Shown here piece by piece: positions 1 through 12,851 of a DNA stretch of 64,000 nt. Positions within the stretch are counted from its first letter, which is position 1. The number at the start of each line of letters is the position of its first letter. Both the position numbers and the translations under genes were made by a program. Origin of the DNA: Gymnopilus junonius (Eukaryota > Basidiomycota > Agaricomycetes > Agaricales > Galerinaceae); NCBI GenBank assembly GCA_015501075.1, contig JADNYJ010000102.1:80134-144133 (forward strand), written 5' to 3'. The notes below the pieces were generated by a model, which did no database searches, was not told where the DNA came from, and worked only from the letters and a program-made list of their open reading frames with translations.

Positions 1-986
1 ATTGGGATACATTATTACCAGATTTACCGCCGTCATTTGTTACACCTGGGAACGAGAGACCATTTATTTGATACTTTACGGCTTGTTTACGGACGAGATA
101 AACTCTTTTAACGCAAAACATTTCTTCTACATATATATAACATTAAATAGGGTAGGTACCATTGGACCAATGTGATCTAAGGGCATATAATATCGAGAAT
201 ATTCAAGGAACTCCATGTTGTATTTTAGTTTTGCTGTTTACTGGACTTCACTACTATTCATTATAAGTCTACTGGAGGGAAGGACTTCATTACTTAAGTA
301 TATAATTGATTATCTTAGGTCCGAAAACCATCCCTTCCAGCTATTTTAGTCCATTCGAAGGAAATTTCGGACCTCGAGAACTCTCTTCCCTGGTGCAATT
401 ATGTTATTCCGATGCTCGACGACCAAACTTCTGGACTCATAGCAGCTCATAACCAGGGTACTGCCGCCTGTTATTGTGCTTGTTGCATAACCTCGCGAAG
501 TACAGCTGCAGGATTCAATTACAAACCGTATCATTACTCTCCTCCGCCGGCAGATTGAATTGTTTGTCAGACCTCATGAGGGTTCAATGTAATCCGGTGA
601 ACGCGTTACTTAGTAGATGCGATGTTAAAAATCGACGTGACCGAAGGGCCTAACATTTACAAGCTACAGACCTGTCATGACCATTAGCCCTTAGTTTCAG
701 TCCACTGCGTGCTTTCATGACAAGCGGGCTAAGAACGCCGCTTGCGAAAGCTTTGAGGGTCCAGGTTAACGTTAGTACGCAATACACTTCTCCTAACCTG
801 CGACCTAGGCTGACGAAGCTACGAACGAACAGTGCGGAAGGACACGGATATTCTAGGAGAAATCCGATCCCATTAAATCGGGTAAAGCATGCTGGCCGCA
901 GGTGTCCGACATATATATAACGCGGACGTCGTTTGGTTTTTCCTTTCCTTGCCCAATCTATTGCCCACGTAGTCCGTATTTCCGTC
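1..986. other. No supported gene
   Basis: I see no reading frame with recognisable protein character here. Open frames on both strands are short or overlap each other without domain features. The stretch may hold the distal flank of a gene lying outside the window. Confidence 0.4.
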
Positions 987-1406
987 ATGTTCATCTGGTC
1001 TCTTATCGACAAAATCGAGGAGTCCATCGTGACGGGGATTATTTCACTGGCCATTATGCTTGCGACTGTCCGAGCAAACGTCGCCAAGTTCTTGGCAGAT
1101 CTCCAATGGCCTGGCTTTTTATTGGCTTTCGTCATCTGCCTCCTTGTAACCCTAAGTTTTTATCTCTTTCTTTCCCTCCATCGTCGCTGGTCCCGGGGAA
1201 AACGAGGCAGGAGCGACGAAGAGGCTGTGACAACATTCGAAAATTTCTATCCTGGTCCAGGGGGGAGAATATACTTCCTGCCAGTGATCTTCGAGGGCCC
1301 GCCACAAGATTACTACGGCTTCCAAGTCGGAGGTGCCATTAGGCTGGATGATTCGGAGTACCTAGGCAAGCCATTTGCAATATCGTCTAGCATTTGTATA
1401 ACCTGA
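987..1406 (+). CDS. Hypothetical small membrane protein
   Basis: An open frame of 139 codons starts at the first true ATG (987). The N-terminal half is strongly hydrophobic, with one likely membrane segment around residues 10-27 and a clearer one around residues 42-62 (ending in FYLFLSLHRRW). A basic stretch (RRWSRGKRGR) follows, then a soluble tail rich in G, P and acidic residues. The positive charges after the second segment suggest a cytoplasmic tail, but this is inference. I do not recognise the family. A longer open frame runs on the opposite strand (650-1135), so the coding strand is not certain, and the gene could equally be spliced or spurious. Confidence 0.3.
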   Translation: MFIWSLIDKIEESIVTGIISLAIMLATVRANVAKFLADLQWPGFLLAFVICLLVTLSFYLFLSLHRRWSRGKRGRSDEEAVTTFENFYPGPGGRIYFLPVIFEGPPQDYYGFQVGGAIRLDDSEYLGKPFAISSSICIT

Positions 1407-1615
1407 CTTGTCTCGCCGTAGCAGAACCTCCGATCAGAGAGCATTTTGCTCGGCACCTCGCAATCAGTAATCGTTCGCAACTGCAGGATGCCTGAGGTGG
1501 AGGTATGATGAATGAAAGGAGACGAGAATAACGACAACTGTATAATACCAAATCACGAATTACATCACGAAATACCCATACACCGAAACGGCTTCCTCAG
1601 CGTAGTGAGTGCACG

Positions 1616-2555
1616 TCACGCAGGTACGGCCGCAGCCTGGCCCTTGATGAATTCCAGAGCAAATTTAGGGCTTAAATATCGCAATTGAGTGGTTTTCTTA
1701 TCTGGTAGGTCAAAGTAGAGTCACCTGTCAGCTGGTGATACAGGAAGCTTCTTGTCCACGAGTTTGCCTCCTTTCTCGAAAATGAAGTGACTTCTCTTCG
1801 TCTTGCCACCTGCACCTGCACCCAGAGCCGTTATGAGTGTCCTTTTTGGGTCCGAAATGAGCGGGTAAGGCAGCTCTTTCTAATGTCCAAAAATTAGTTT
1901 GAGATGATCAGCTAGAATGGACTGAAAATGGTATTTGGCTGACCTTCGTCTGCCATTTGCTTTGAGCAGAGGGGCTGTCAGCGCTCAAGCAGTAAACAGT
2001 GTAGTTGAGGGATGTAAAGTCAGGATAGATGTCCCGGAAACCGCATGCCTGGTTAGTACATCCGGCTAGATCCAAGTGCTGTGAGCGGAAACCATGCAGT
2101 CGTGACAAAAGGGAGAGCCGTACGGGTGTCTGCTTTGGGCACTAGGAAAAGAATGACTCCTTTCTCAGCAGCAAGCTCAGAAACTTGAACATCTTCTCCC
2201 TTCTCATTCTTGAGGACCAACTCTGGCAACATGTCGCCGATTTCAATCTGAGGCAAAGCAGGAGCGCTGGCATCTGCCTCAGCTTCTCCAGCCTCTGCCT
2301 TGGCCTAAGCAAGAGGAAGAAAAAAATGAGCCCTGTAGTAAGTCATAGGCAAGGAACGAGGAAAAAAACTCTAGGTGCCTTTTTGGACGCTGAGCCTTCT
2401 CCTTCCTTTGGTTCGTTCACAGCTTCAGATGACCGCTTTTTTGCTGCTTTGGCCGCTTTCAGCTTAGGTTCTGGGGCAGCTGGAGCTGGCTGCGCCGCAA
2501 TTCGCCCTGACCGCCGGGGCTCAGCAGTACTTTCAGAGACTTTTCGAGGAGGCAT
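1616..2555 (-). CDS. Peroxiredoxin, PrxQ/BCP type, nuclear Dot5-like
   Basis: Thiol peroxidase reducing hydroperoxides through a reactive cysteine. The first exon (ATG at 2555) encodes a lysine- and alanine-rich leader with RRSGRIAAQP and KAAKAAKKRS, which looks like a nuclear or DNA-associating tail, as in yeast Dot5. The fold starts near IGDMLPELVLKNEKGEDV. The peroxidatic motif is built across an intron (about 2039-2097 region): TPGCTNQACGF, giving two cysteines five positions apart, the PrxQ/BCP arrangement. Later exons encode VYCLSADSPSAQSKWQTK and KELPYPLISDPKRTLI, and the last short exon ends in FALEFIKGQAAAVPA before TGA at 1616-1618. Four GT-AG introns restore one frame with no damage. 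Exact ends of the first intron, in a T-rich stretch near 2360, are uncertain. Confidence 0.9.
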
Positions 2556-2999
2556 GTTGGGAAATGGATCGAAGGACGGATTATCGATTAGGTGCTACAG
2601 CTCGGTTGCTAGTCCCACGCCCCCGCGGCAGCGAGCACCGTGCACGGTCCCTCTCTTGGTCAGTCGAGAGCACAAGTTTACCTTGATAGGCACGGGCACG
2701 CAATTTATGACGTTTGAATTGGAATGTTGTCGAGACTTTTCCGAATATGGAGGTCTGACAATCTGTAGTCAGATGCTCTCGCAAGACGGTGAGTCCGAAA
2801 AGATATTGAGTTAATTATCATGCGAAGAAATTCTGCAAGGCACTGATGATTATGGTAATATCCACAGACAATAGATGAGGGTAATGGGGGTAAGTAGAAG
2901 GGCTTAATCCTCCACACGGATTGTCCATTAAACGAAAGGCTAGTGTGTTCTTTTGACAATTATTTAGAATCCTATGACTTCGATATCCCTAGAAACCTG
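2556..2999. other. Divergent/convergent spacer
   Basis: Lies upstream of the peroxiredoxin start and downstream of the leucine-rich-repeat gene stop, both on the minus strand. No convincing reading frame. It should contain the peroxiredoxin promoter, but I see no obvious TATA box. Confidence 0.4.
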
Positions 3000-5900
3000 T
3001 CATGAACCAACCGTGGGTGTCGTCTGTGAAGAAGGGCTTCTTGGAAGAGTTGGTGAACGTGCTGGGCTGGTAGGTGACGTAGGACTCAGAAAACTTCTCT
3101 GAGAAGAGGCGGACGCCGGGCTTTGAAGGGAGGTTTCCAGACGCTCCGTTGACGTCGACGGGGAGATCGTTGGAGAAAGAATACTCAAGATAGAGCTCGA
3201 CCCTGACCGCGTTCGCGATACATACGGTCTAGGTGGTGGTTTTGGGTTAGCATTCTCCGCTGTGGGCGACGTAGCTGAGGGTAAGTTCGGAGAACGGTTG
3301 GGAGACCAATCTGGTAAATTTGAATCCGGCATGCCAGAGATGCCATTGACCACATCCAAGCCATATTCATCAGTTAACGGACGAGGCGGTGGACGTTCAA
3401 CCATAGCTTCTAGGAGCTGTTAAGAGGAGCACCGTTGGCCAACGTGATCGAGATTTGAAGAAAGGAAATACGTACCTCTTTGCGTAGCTCCTCACCAGCA
3501 TACTCGCCTTCCATCTCTTCAGGTCCAAGAAGCACCTGTCCTTTCCTGAAGACTTCACCTTCCTCCTCTACCCATATGCGAGATCTGCAGGCTATCATCA
3601 GTTTCAATGACAACGAACGTGCCTCAAGAAATACAAACCTGTTAGTGGGAGAAGTAGAATCATTAGGGCGATAGTGTACGCCATCTTCATCCTCATCTTC
3701 CGATTCGTTGATCCTAAACGTTTTCGGGCTGAGAACAATCTCTGGCTGCTCAGGTTCTGGATCCGCCTTCTGCTTGCCCTTGTCAATTTTCGGTGTAGTA
3801 GGGGTCATCGAGTCATCTTCTTCAAGGCTGCTGGTGCTACTCGTCTCCGAAGAACCAATAGATGCATGTCCATTTGCACGCCCGTTGATATGTGGTAACC
3901 CATCCAGCATGCCATCTCCGCCATCTGCGCTTCGGACGTTGTTCAAGGAAAGCCCTAATCCTTGCAGAGTGAGCGGAGGCTTGCCTCCACCTGGAACTTT
4001 CTTGAGCAGCGAAAGAAGCTGGTCGTTGATGCCCAGAAGCTCTTCAAGGCTAGTAGGATCTTCTGCTTCTTGAATCACACTGGCAAGTTCCGATGCGACA
4101 GCTTTCGCTCTCGAAACCATTTGGGAGAGTGAGGAAGCCCTTGGTTTACTTGCTTTAGGGGTTTGAGATAGAGGTGCATTCGGAGCCAGAATACCGCTTA
4201 ATTGAGTGATGCACAACCTGGCGCGTCCAACGATGTCCGACTCATTCTACATGGCAGTAATCACCATTAGCAAACAGCTAAGGTATGAAAGGAAGTAACA
4301 TACCTTTTTTTCCTCCTTTAACTTGATAGACTTCGCAAGCTCACTTTCCTCGATCATGTTCCAAACACCCTTGCCCAGCCCACGTCCACTAGATGTAGGT
4401 GCTCCTTCGGCAGCGGCCTTCGAAGCCCGTTCTGCCTCCTCGGTATTCCTTACGCAGGTATTCAGAATCTCCCTACACATTCTAAAACCATGAATAAACC
4501 TATTCAAATGGCTATACAGTGCCATTCAATGAAACTGACCTGGCAAATTCTTCATCGCCTGGCGGAATGTTCAAATCCAAACAGCGCATGACGTGGTTTG
4601 CTTTCAAACCCGAACTTAAAGCCATGACGCCAGCAATGTCGATATCGTTCAGTGTCAAGTCGAGATGGAGGAGAGAGGTTGATTCTGGGAGGAACTCAGC
4701 CAGAGCAATTGCCCCTGCAGAAGTCATTGAGGTGGACGACAAAAATAAGCGTTTTAAGGCAGTGTTGAGCGTGAACGCTGTGCGGAGTGATTGAATCTGC
4801 GATATCCTTAGCGCAATGGAGTATAATAAGCAATTAGGCGTACCCCTTCTAAGCCTGGGCCCGAGCAAGGATTCTTATTCAAATCAAGCGTCTCCAGACT
4901 TGAATTGTATTTCTGCAAGAAATGAAAGGGATAAACGAAAGGCAGGAATCAAAGAGAAGGTGTAAGCGTACCAATGCTTCCGCTATTGTCACAAGACACT
5001 GAACATCAAGCTTGTTCTCACTGAGATTCAAGACCTTGAGTGTGCGATTGCGTTTGAGAACTTGAGCAAGGTACGAAACACCCGTCTAAATCCAATTTAT
5101 CGGTCGAAAAGTGGGAGCCAAGATGAGAGCTTCATAACTCACGCGCAAATCATTGCCTTTCAAATCCAGTGTCCTTAGGGCACCTAATCTTGGTAAGTTA
5201 TCCAACGCTCTGACTTTGTCCAACAAAGCTGCGCTGGGTCCCATATCGTGGTGAGATCCATTTGACTGGACACCCGCAGAAATAGGAGGCGGTGGATGGC
5301 GCGTCGTAACGCCTCCCTGAGACGACGACGTGATGATCGGTATATGCTGGCCTGTCGGTGAGAGAGGGTTCATGGCGGTAGTTGGAATGGCCCTGCCACG
5401 ACGTGCCTTAGGCACATAGGGGGTATATGTCGTTTGCATGGGCAATGTCGTTGGATGTCGAGGTGGAGGGAGGACGGGCCCTGGGCGCGCAGTTGGGGTT
5501 AGAGGGCTCTGAGGTAGCACAGTCGGTGTTGAAGGGGGTGAAGTAATTGGCAGGTTGGAAACAGAACTGGTAGGTGAAGATGCCGCGGAAGATGAAGGCG
5601 TAAATGTGGAACTTGAAGGAGCGGGAGACAATGGAGTTGGCACGATATCAGGATAGTCCCTAATCATGAGAGCGAGGGCTACGCCACCACTGGCGGAAAT
5701 GCGATTATGTCGTATGGATATGTTTCGCAAAGAAGATGTTCGTACAGCACGGCCTATTGGTTGTCGGTATTCATTTAAAGACGGATCAAAACATTCAATG
5801 ACGCACACAAAGTTTCAAGAGCAGCAGGTCTTAATGAACAATCATCAAGGCGTAGCGATACTAGGCCGGGCTCTGGCGCAGTTTCTAAAGCTGCTATAAT

Positions 5901-6852
5901 GTACTCCACCGACTTCTTGTCGAGTGAGTTTTGCGACAGGTCCAAAAATTGTAAACTCTTTGCCTATCACATGCCAGTTTTATATCAGGGTTATCGTACA
6001 CTTCAGAAAGATTCAAGTACCTTCTTAACATAGGCGCCAATGATACGAAAGCTGCTGACTTCATTCGACGATTCGACGCGACTGACAGGAACGACAGAGT
6101 GCCTGGAATCAGGAGGGCGTGCAGCATTGGCTTTAGAATCTGTATAACGTGGCTGAGAAGAATTGGAATACAGGGAAACCAAAGCATGAAATACCTGATC
6201 GTCCAAATCGCATTCTCTGAACACCAATTTTCGAAGGCCCCATTCGATGGAAAAAATGTCGGAAAGAATGGAAGCTTTAGTGAAAGTTAATTGGATACCG
6301 GAGAAGTCCACTGTTCGTGGGCTAGTCGAGGATGCATGCTATACCAATATGTTAAAAAGAGCGGAAAAAACGAGAATAATGGCGACGAACTTTGAGGGCA
6401 ACAGTTATTGCCGAGTCAGGTTCCTCTTCGCAACCAGTGCAACATTCTCGATAGAATGAGTCCACTTTATCCATAGACCACCATTCTTCCAAGTCGCGAC
6501 CACCTGGACTATTTGGGTTCCCTCGAACGACCTTCCGTCGCCTCTCTGCCTCCCTATCCTCAATGGCCCGCTTCTCATCCTTCAACGTTGGTGTTGAAGG
6601 TGGGTTGATGGAAGAAATTGGGTAAACGATGGCAATCTGCGGCAGGATGAAGTGTGCCCTCTTCAACGCTGTGGCTTCCTCCTCACTGACGGTCTGAGTC
6701 TGCGTCTGCGTTGGTAGGAATCGGGTGATGCGAGAAAAGATAGACTGTTGCTGAGGCGGTGGTCGTTTGAGAATTGATTTGCCCGGCACCGGTATGGTCA
6801 CTGCCGACGACGATGGTGGGCCAGATGTTCCTGACGACGAGGACGCAGCCAT
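3000..6852 (-). CDS. Leucine-rich-repeat (RNI-like) protein, PPP1R37-like
   Basis: Large multi-exon gene read from ATG 6852 to TGA at 3000. The N-terminus has GKSILKRPPP and a basic FSRITRFLPT stretch, then KRAHFILPQ, which resembles a degenerate protein-phosphatase-1 docking (RVxF) site, then a helical MDKVDSFYRECC segment. Exons between about 6310 and 4512 carry repeated leucine-rich units such as LRKLVFRECDLDD, SLRNISIRHNRISASGG, ALRTLDLKGNDLR and LLHLDLTLNDIDIAG, interrupted near 5640-5270 by a Ser/Pro-rich disordered insert. The C-terminal part is disordered and acidic, with a conserved-looking block EEGEVFRKGQVLLGPEEMEG close to the end and Ser/Thr/Pro-rich repeats last. This order matches animal PPP1R37 and its fungal relatives, so a phosphatase-regulatory role is inferred from family. 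Exon edges were not all fixed. Confidence 0.8.
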
Positions 6853-8807
6853 AGACGATGTCGAGGTGGGTGAAGATGGTGGTGGACAATGCTCAGCAGG
6901 ATGCCATCCAGGTCACTACCATGTCAGGGTCCAACGTGCAAGTTTGATTTACCGATCAATTTATTTTCCTCCCATTTCTCTCATAATTCTCATGTCCTCA
7001 TTCCTCAACAACCACGACAGAAAGCTGGTCTCATCGCCCTGGGAAGGTGTGCGCTGCTATTTTTCTGAGTTTATGCGGTGTACTTATCCTGTCCAGGAAG
7101 GAGGTTTAGTTGCATTTTCATGGCGGTTGCTAGTTAGACTCGAGTACGCGGAATTCCCTATAACGAGGCTCTGCCTCTTGGGTGCCAATGCAAATCTGTT
7201 CCGTTTCGTAGACGGTTACATACGGTCTGACGAGTAGAAACAAGTGTTTCTACTCGTAGAACACTTGTTTATAGAGTGGGTGACTTCATTCAGGCCCGGG
7301 AATCATCGATCCGAAAAATGGATGATAGATCAAACTCCAGCATCGTTACCCACCGGGTCGTCTTACTACTTGGTATCTACTTCAGCAAGAATACTTCGGC
7401 TCAGGAGATCTCATAACTTGAGGATCTCCGTAGATTCGGGGGCAAGGATCTCAATCTTGTTGCGTTCCCCGAGCCAGGATTACGAAGAGCCTTCGTATTC
7501 CAAGTTTTTCTCTAAAGTTTTTCGGATACATCTCTAGATCTTTCATTCCTGCGTTGCTCTCTACATGTCATGTATGGCCGGGATTCTCGGGCCAATGACA
7601 ATTTACTCATCCTAGTTTACCAAGCGATAAAGGAGCAGACCGACGCAGGAGGCCTCTTTTAGGAAGATGAAATATTTCTCCTGAACAATTAATATACCAA
7701 AATATAACCGGTACGTGGTTCGCAATACTTGTCTTGGTGGACATCTGGACATATATCACTCTCTAGTGAAGAAATTTAATCAAAGGCGTTGACAAACATC
7801 TGAGTCAGTGCTCCTTCAAACACATCCAGCCTTCTGGGCTCACTATAACCAAATTTGGCGAACCGCAGTGCTGTACCTAGGGCGCTTAATTCTCAGTCAC
7901 CAGTTGCTTCTCCAAACCCAATCAGGGTGGGCTTCCTTCATTCCGTTTCATTTACGTGCTACTTATAGCCCTCATTCCGATCAGCTGGCAACCAACGAGG
8001 CAATGCTTGCTGTATACTGATATCGTGTTGTGGACAGATCCTGTCACCTTCCTAGCCTTACTCCTGTTGATTATTGGGTCTCTAATGTCCGCAGTCAGTG
8101 ACTATCTCTGACTCGACTCAAGTTGAACGACGGGTGCCAATCCACAATCCGCAACATCGCATACTGCTCAGTTGATAGCTATTGCATTCGGGACATTTAC
8201 CCAAACAGCGGCACAGCAGTCGACGTTTATCGATTTATATTGACTCAGCTCAGCTCACAACCTAGTTTGGTTACATTGCTATACATACTATTTGCGGGAG
8301 TGACCAATCCCTCAAACCTTGTCCGAGTGCCTAATTTTCGCGTACTAGTAGCTCGGGTGTGGTGGCATTCTCTCTCTGTCAGGTTGACTGCAATTCGATG
8401 AACTAAAATAGCTTATATTGCATATGAGTGGGTACTGGTGTTTTTGATCATGAGAGGTTGTGCTACGGCTACAGTTCCTATATAATTATTACGAAAACAG
8501 AAATCATGTACTAAAGACTATGTATAAACGGTCGAACTACTACAATTGTGCGAATGAAGAGAAGAAGCATATCAAAGGGAGTGCTAGAAATACAACGTGA
8601 GGGATATCTTGTGTATGAGAATGTACTACTGTACCAAAGTCCACGATAGAAAAGGACCAGGAAACCATTAGGTGTATCTGGATTCTATGAGTATTGGATA
8701 ACAAGAGGAAGGCAAACAAGTTAAACCCGAACAAAAACAAACAAAACAAAAAGCGGAAAAATTAAGGAGAATGCGCATGGTAAAGTAAAATGACAGAATT
8801 GTCACCG
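6853..8807. other. Gene-poor spacer with a hairpin
   Basis: About 1.95 kb upstream of the LRR gene and downstream of the GST gene. Short open frames occur on both strands, none with domain features or plausible splice structure. The only distinct structure I see is the overlapping inverted repeat near 7230-7270. The LRR-gene promoter should lie at the left end. Confidence 0.45.
7230..7270. repeat. Overlapping inverted repeats (two alternative hairpins)
   Basis: Arms 7230-7241 and 7246-7257 are perfectly complementary over 12 bp around a 4-nt loop. A second perfect 11-bp pair, 7238-7248 with 7260-7270, overlaps it, and the segment between those arms (7249-7260) is itself a small palindrome. 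The two foldings are mutually exclusive. No adjacent gene explains it. Confidence 0.7.
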
Positions 8808-9634
8808 TTATAGCTCATCCGTCCATTGTTTGCAACGTTCATAAAGTCGGTTCCAGCGGCCTCCATTCCAAGTGCGTACTCTGGACCATCCGTCATGAGG
8901 AGCCATTCTCTCGATCCATATTAAGACGGAGCAGATTGCAAAGTCGGCATAGGTCAGTTCATGACCCATCGTGACAACTCCGTCGCCATCGCCTTGATTC
9001 TTGTCCATGATGATTGCGAGGAAATCGAACTGCTCCTTCACCGCCTGCCAGGCCTGTTCTCGTTGCGGTCCGACGAGAGCGGCTGGGGGACCTCCACGAA
9101 AGTGGTCGCGTGTACGTTCGGGTAGTTGTTGATGACTCAATGGGACCATGATTGGGAGAAGCGGTTTCGAGAAAACTTCTTGAATAAAGTGGACAAATAG
9201 TGTTTGAACTGCCCTGGCTCCGTCTGGGAACACTTGACGGGCAGGATATGCTGATTCCAGATACTCTGCAATCTTATTAGTATTGGAAAGTATTATCGGC
9301 TGGTGACCACTCCGAGTACTATCCACAATAACGGGCAGCGTGTAGATCGGCCGTCCGTCACTACGCTGCGCAGAAGGAGGGGCCCCAATGTGCATTAATG
9401 TTCGCTCGACGTCTTGGAATTCCACCCAGACTGTTTGGTACGAGAGACGCTTGAAATTGAGGATAAAGCTAAGAAATTTGAGAAAATAAGTACAACGTTC
9501 AAGAAGATTATGCAGCAATGCGCGTACCGTATTCGCCAGATATTAGGTGCCCATGGTTGTGCGGTGTGCCCAGGGACATCGTATAGCGTAATCTTAGGAG
9601 GGGACATACGAGAGGAGCCCCCATGTCGCGACAT
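8808..9634 (-). CDS. Glutathione S-transferase, fungal etherase-like (GSTFuA type)
   Basis: Two exons: 9634-9528 and 9468-8808. The intron (GTACGC...TTCTTAG) joins WRIR to FILNFKRLSYQTVWVE, giving about 255 residues. The thioredoxin-fold N-terminal half has ITLYDVPGHTAQPWAPN and YTLPVIVDSTRSG, where LPVI is the cis-proline motif of GSTs, followed by the SNTNKIAEYLE glutathione-contact helix. The helical C-terminal half includes ELTYADFAICSVLIWIER. The opening and the YxTVWVE block resemble LigE-related fungal GSTs (GSTFuA), which bind lignin- and wood-derived aromatics. That assignment is by family resemblance. Two in-frame start codons exist (9634 and 9607); the later one gives a tighter start just before the fold. 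Confidence 0.85.
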
Positions 9635-12600
9635 GACAAATAATTCAGGGAAGAAAGTGGGAACAAAAAAACACAAACTATCCGATCGAATTAGGACGGC
9701 TTTAAAGCCTGGATACGCTATGAGGGAGCCAATATAGCGTCACAAGTTCCTCGGGAACATGTCCTGATTCGTAACCAGTCATGTACAGTCATCGACACAA
9801 CTCAAAGGCTGCGAAATCTCGCATTCAGTTCGTGTATCTACAATGATCCCTGAGCGTTGGCCAGAAACAGGAGAGAGATCTGGTTGGACATACCGGACGG
9901 AACAGCGGCCAGATCATTCACCGATATATACATAAGAAAAACAAGTGGACCCTTTTTGTCCAATCCAAGATGCGTATTTGGATGGTAAGGGAAAATCAAT
10001 CAAAAAAACGCGGCGTTTGCATCTCGGGGGCGGCAGCGGCCACTCCACGCAGACAGAGACATCCTTAGTGAGAGCTGATGACTTGGATGTTCCTTTAGGA
10101 CAAGACATGAGATAGCAGCTCTGGTAAATTCAGGCCTGTCCGAAAGCTCTGCAATTGTCTTCCAAACGAACGTCTGCGATAGAAAGAGGCGGTGTAGAGA
10201 CTCAGAGAATTGGACTCAGGACTGGCAAGTATGGCGGCAGTCATGTGATTGCCGAGTTCTTGCGCCGAGCCCTCGGCTAACGTCTGGATGAGTAGTAACC
10301 GATATCAATTCAACCTTCAACAATCCGACACTTGACTGTCGTAAATCTTCACGAAAGGTCTGCCTCTCAAGCATGATGGTTTACGTTCTTACTTTTCGCA
10401 AGTGTATCTGGTCTTCAAGAAGCGAAATAACCTCAAGCGAAAGGGTTAAGTGCGACGCTTTTTGCCACGTTTTCGAGCATACACAGCCCTATGCCGACCT
10501 CACAGAAAATGACGCGACAGCTTTTTTTTTTTTTCACCACCTTTCCATTCCCCATATCTGACCGTTCCACTCTTGGTGCACTCAAGGATGCCTGCCGAGT
10601 CCCAGGCGGCTGGACACACGTATGAAACACCGAGGAAGAATAGAATCCCATTGAGGACAAGGTCAAAATACGAGTATAGGTCCTGGATCCTGTCGGACAA
10701 ATGACATCGGGAATGTCTAATTGTGATTTGCATTCCTAATTTGGTATATTTAATTGGTTTGTCTCTCTCATTCACGTACGTTCCACACAAAATGATATTA
10801 TGCGGATGCGCCGCCCTGATCAAATTGGTTGCATCGTGTAGGTTTAAAAAACTTTTTCGATAGTTTGGCGTGACTCGTGCTTGATGCGTATCCCCAAGTC
10901 AGCCAGTCGCCCTTGTCTTTTTTGTTGATCCATGGGAGAAACGCTTAGACCAATAGCCGGAAATATGCATCCGCCGTCCCGAGGCCAGCAAACCCTCCTC
11001 TGCAAGATAAAGGTCTATACTGGTGTCATGTGTAACTCCAGTAACCGTGTTCAATATTGATATTGGTTTCAGGATCTGCTACCCACCTTCATGAAAATCA
11101 GCGGACGTCAAACGCCAGCCAAAGCCCTTGTCCTCCTTCTCGCGCTGGTCTTCTATTTCCCTCTACGCTGAATAATAATGGCTCCAAAATTTTACTTCTA
11201 TCCTTCAAAACTTGGAATTTCAGGGTCATCTATGACTTGGCTTTCTCGAGACATGTGGGGTGGCTCTCTTCATGGCGCATGTTATTTTTGGTCATCAGAA
11301 GTTGCACCGCTTGGGGGGATTCCCATCTTGACCATCTGTACGTCATAATAGTCATTCTCATCTGCTTATGCAAATGGACGTTGTCTTTAATACAGGTTTC
11401 AGAGCAACAAGGCTGCTTCTCAGATGAAATTTGACAGGTTTTTGTCTGGAAAAAGCAAGTCTGTTCTTGAAGTCTGGTAGTACGGAATGAACTTTCGAAC
11501 GCTGTGTAGCCTCAGGAACCCTGCAAACCGGGTCAGAAGCTATTTTGGTTCAAAGCTCAAATGGGCGCAGTAGGTAGGTATATCGATGGTCGTGTCATGA
11601 ACATACTCTGACTCGACTTTGCATTCTACGATTCTCTAATTTTCTAAATAGGTCTAGACGCGAAGGTAAGTTGCTGTGTAGTGTATTTTCTTTCAAATCA
11701 CCCCTTTTCCATCCAGAATTTTCGAGCACTAGACCTAGTCGTCTCAATTTTACACGGAATGTACGCCTCTGTACATGGACGTTGGGTTGTACTATGCCGT
11801 CACCTTTAAGAACATTAACGTGGCAAGTAAGCTGATACCTGTTACTTCAGGGTTCCAAGGGATGTTCAATTCATTCCATACCTAACCATAAGAAGCCCAT
11901 TTCAGAACCTAACCCTTAAAAGAAACACGCTCATGCGCGAGTAAGCCGATTGTGCCTTGGCGACGCTGCGACGCGTACACGAATAGCTCGCCAGATAGTC
12001 CAAACCGATGGAAAAAATATTTTGTAAATTTATTCTTTCGAATTCAGTCGCTGCATATGCATGACCTCTCATCGACGGCAAATGTTTTGATGCCGTCAAA
12101 TAAGGAGGCCCTTAGATTACCATTTCAATAAGGCCTTGAGTAAAAGTCGGGCTCTCGAGCACTCCTTTCCTCCGACCTGGTTTAAAAATAGACATTCTGC
12201 GTCCCACTACAAAGCCTCGAGCCATGCCCAGACTTTTAAATTGCCTATAGCTTTAGAGGTCAACGTTAATTGACGGAGATTAGGTGCTTGACGGTGGCGG
12301 CGATCCCAGGACATCAAGCGATGACAAGGTGACTGATCATTTGACGTCTTTATCATTTTGAGCGCCTGAACGAAGGGCGCAAGCGCGCATACCTAAAAAG
12401 GATGAAAGCCCAAGGTCAAACATGATCGAAGCTCAAGGGGCTTGGACAGGTATCTTGCAGCTGCACATGTAATGGGCGCTAGAGTTTCAACAACGTCAGT
12501 GGTGCCCAGGACGACCGGTAAATCTCCATGATGCAACACTGAATTGTCCTCTTACAATTAGGTGTTCCCACTACATAGAACTATGTCCGCAATTAGCGGC

Positions 12601-12851
12601 CACCATTAATTCACGTTTCTGCACCTTGCCCCAGGTCGACAGTCTCACATCGGAAGAAGGTAACAAATAAAAAAATTATTCATTGATAATACACAATATT
12701 TTTCTATTTAGACGCAGAAGGACGAACAGAAGAAAAGATGAAAGGAAAGGTACAAGCCCATCACTTCGTGTCGATCTTCGGACACTCTAAACCTGGATAT
12801 CGGCGCTACCTGAGCATGGTTCGGCCTCGTTCGATCATCTGGTGACAGAAT
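9635..12851. other. Long gene-poor region
   Basis: Over 3.2 kb without a supported gene. Open frames (for example 9914-10108 on minus, 11057-11434 on plus) lack domain character and show no convincing intron joins. There is a T13-14 run at about 10521-10534. The region contains the GST promoter on the left and the transaldolase 3' end on the right. I see no tRNA, repeat pair or transposon end. Confidence 0.45.

Noticed and set aside
650..1135. Minus-strand open frame of 161 codons opposite the small membrane protein
   Set aside because: Composition is mixed with no hydrophobic or domain pattern, and it overlaps the better-looking plus-strand frame. I cannot exclude it but prefer the other strand.
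11057..11434. Plus-strand open frame of 125 codons with hydrophobic parts
   Set aside because: No ATG-proximal signal sequence in the same frame, no intron joins that extend it, and alternative frames are equally open.
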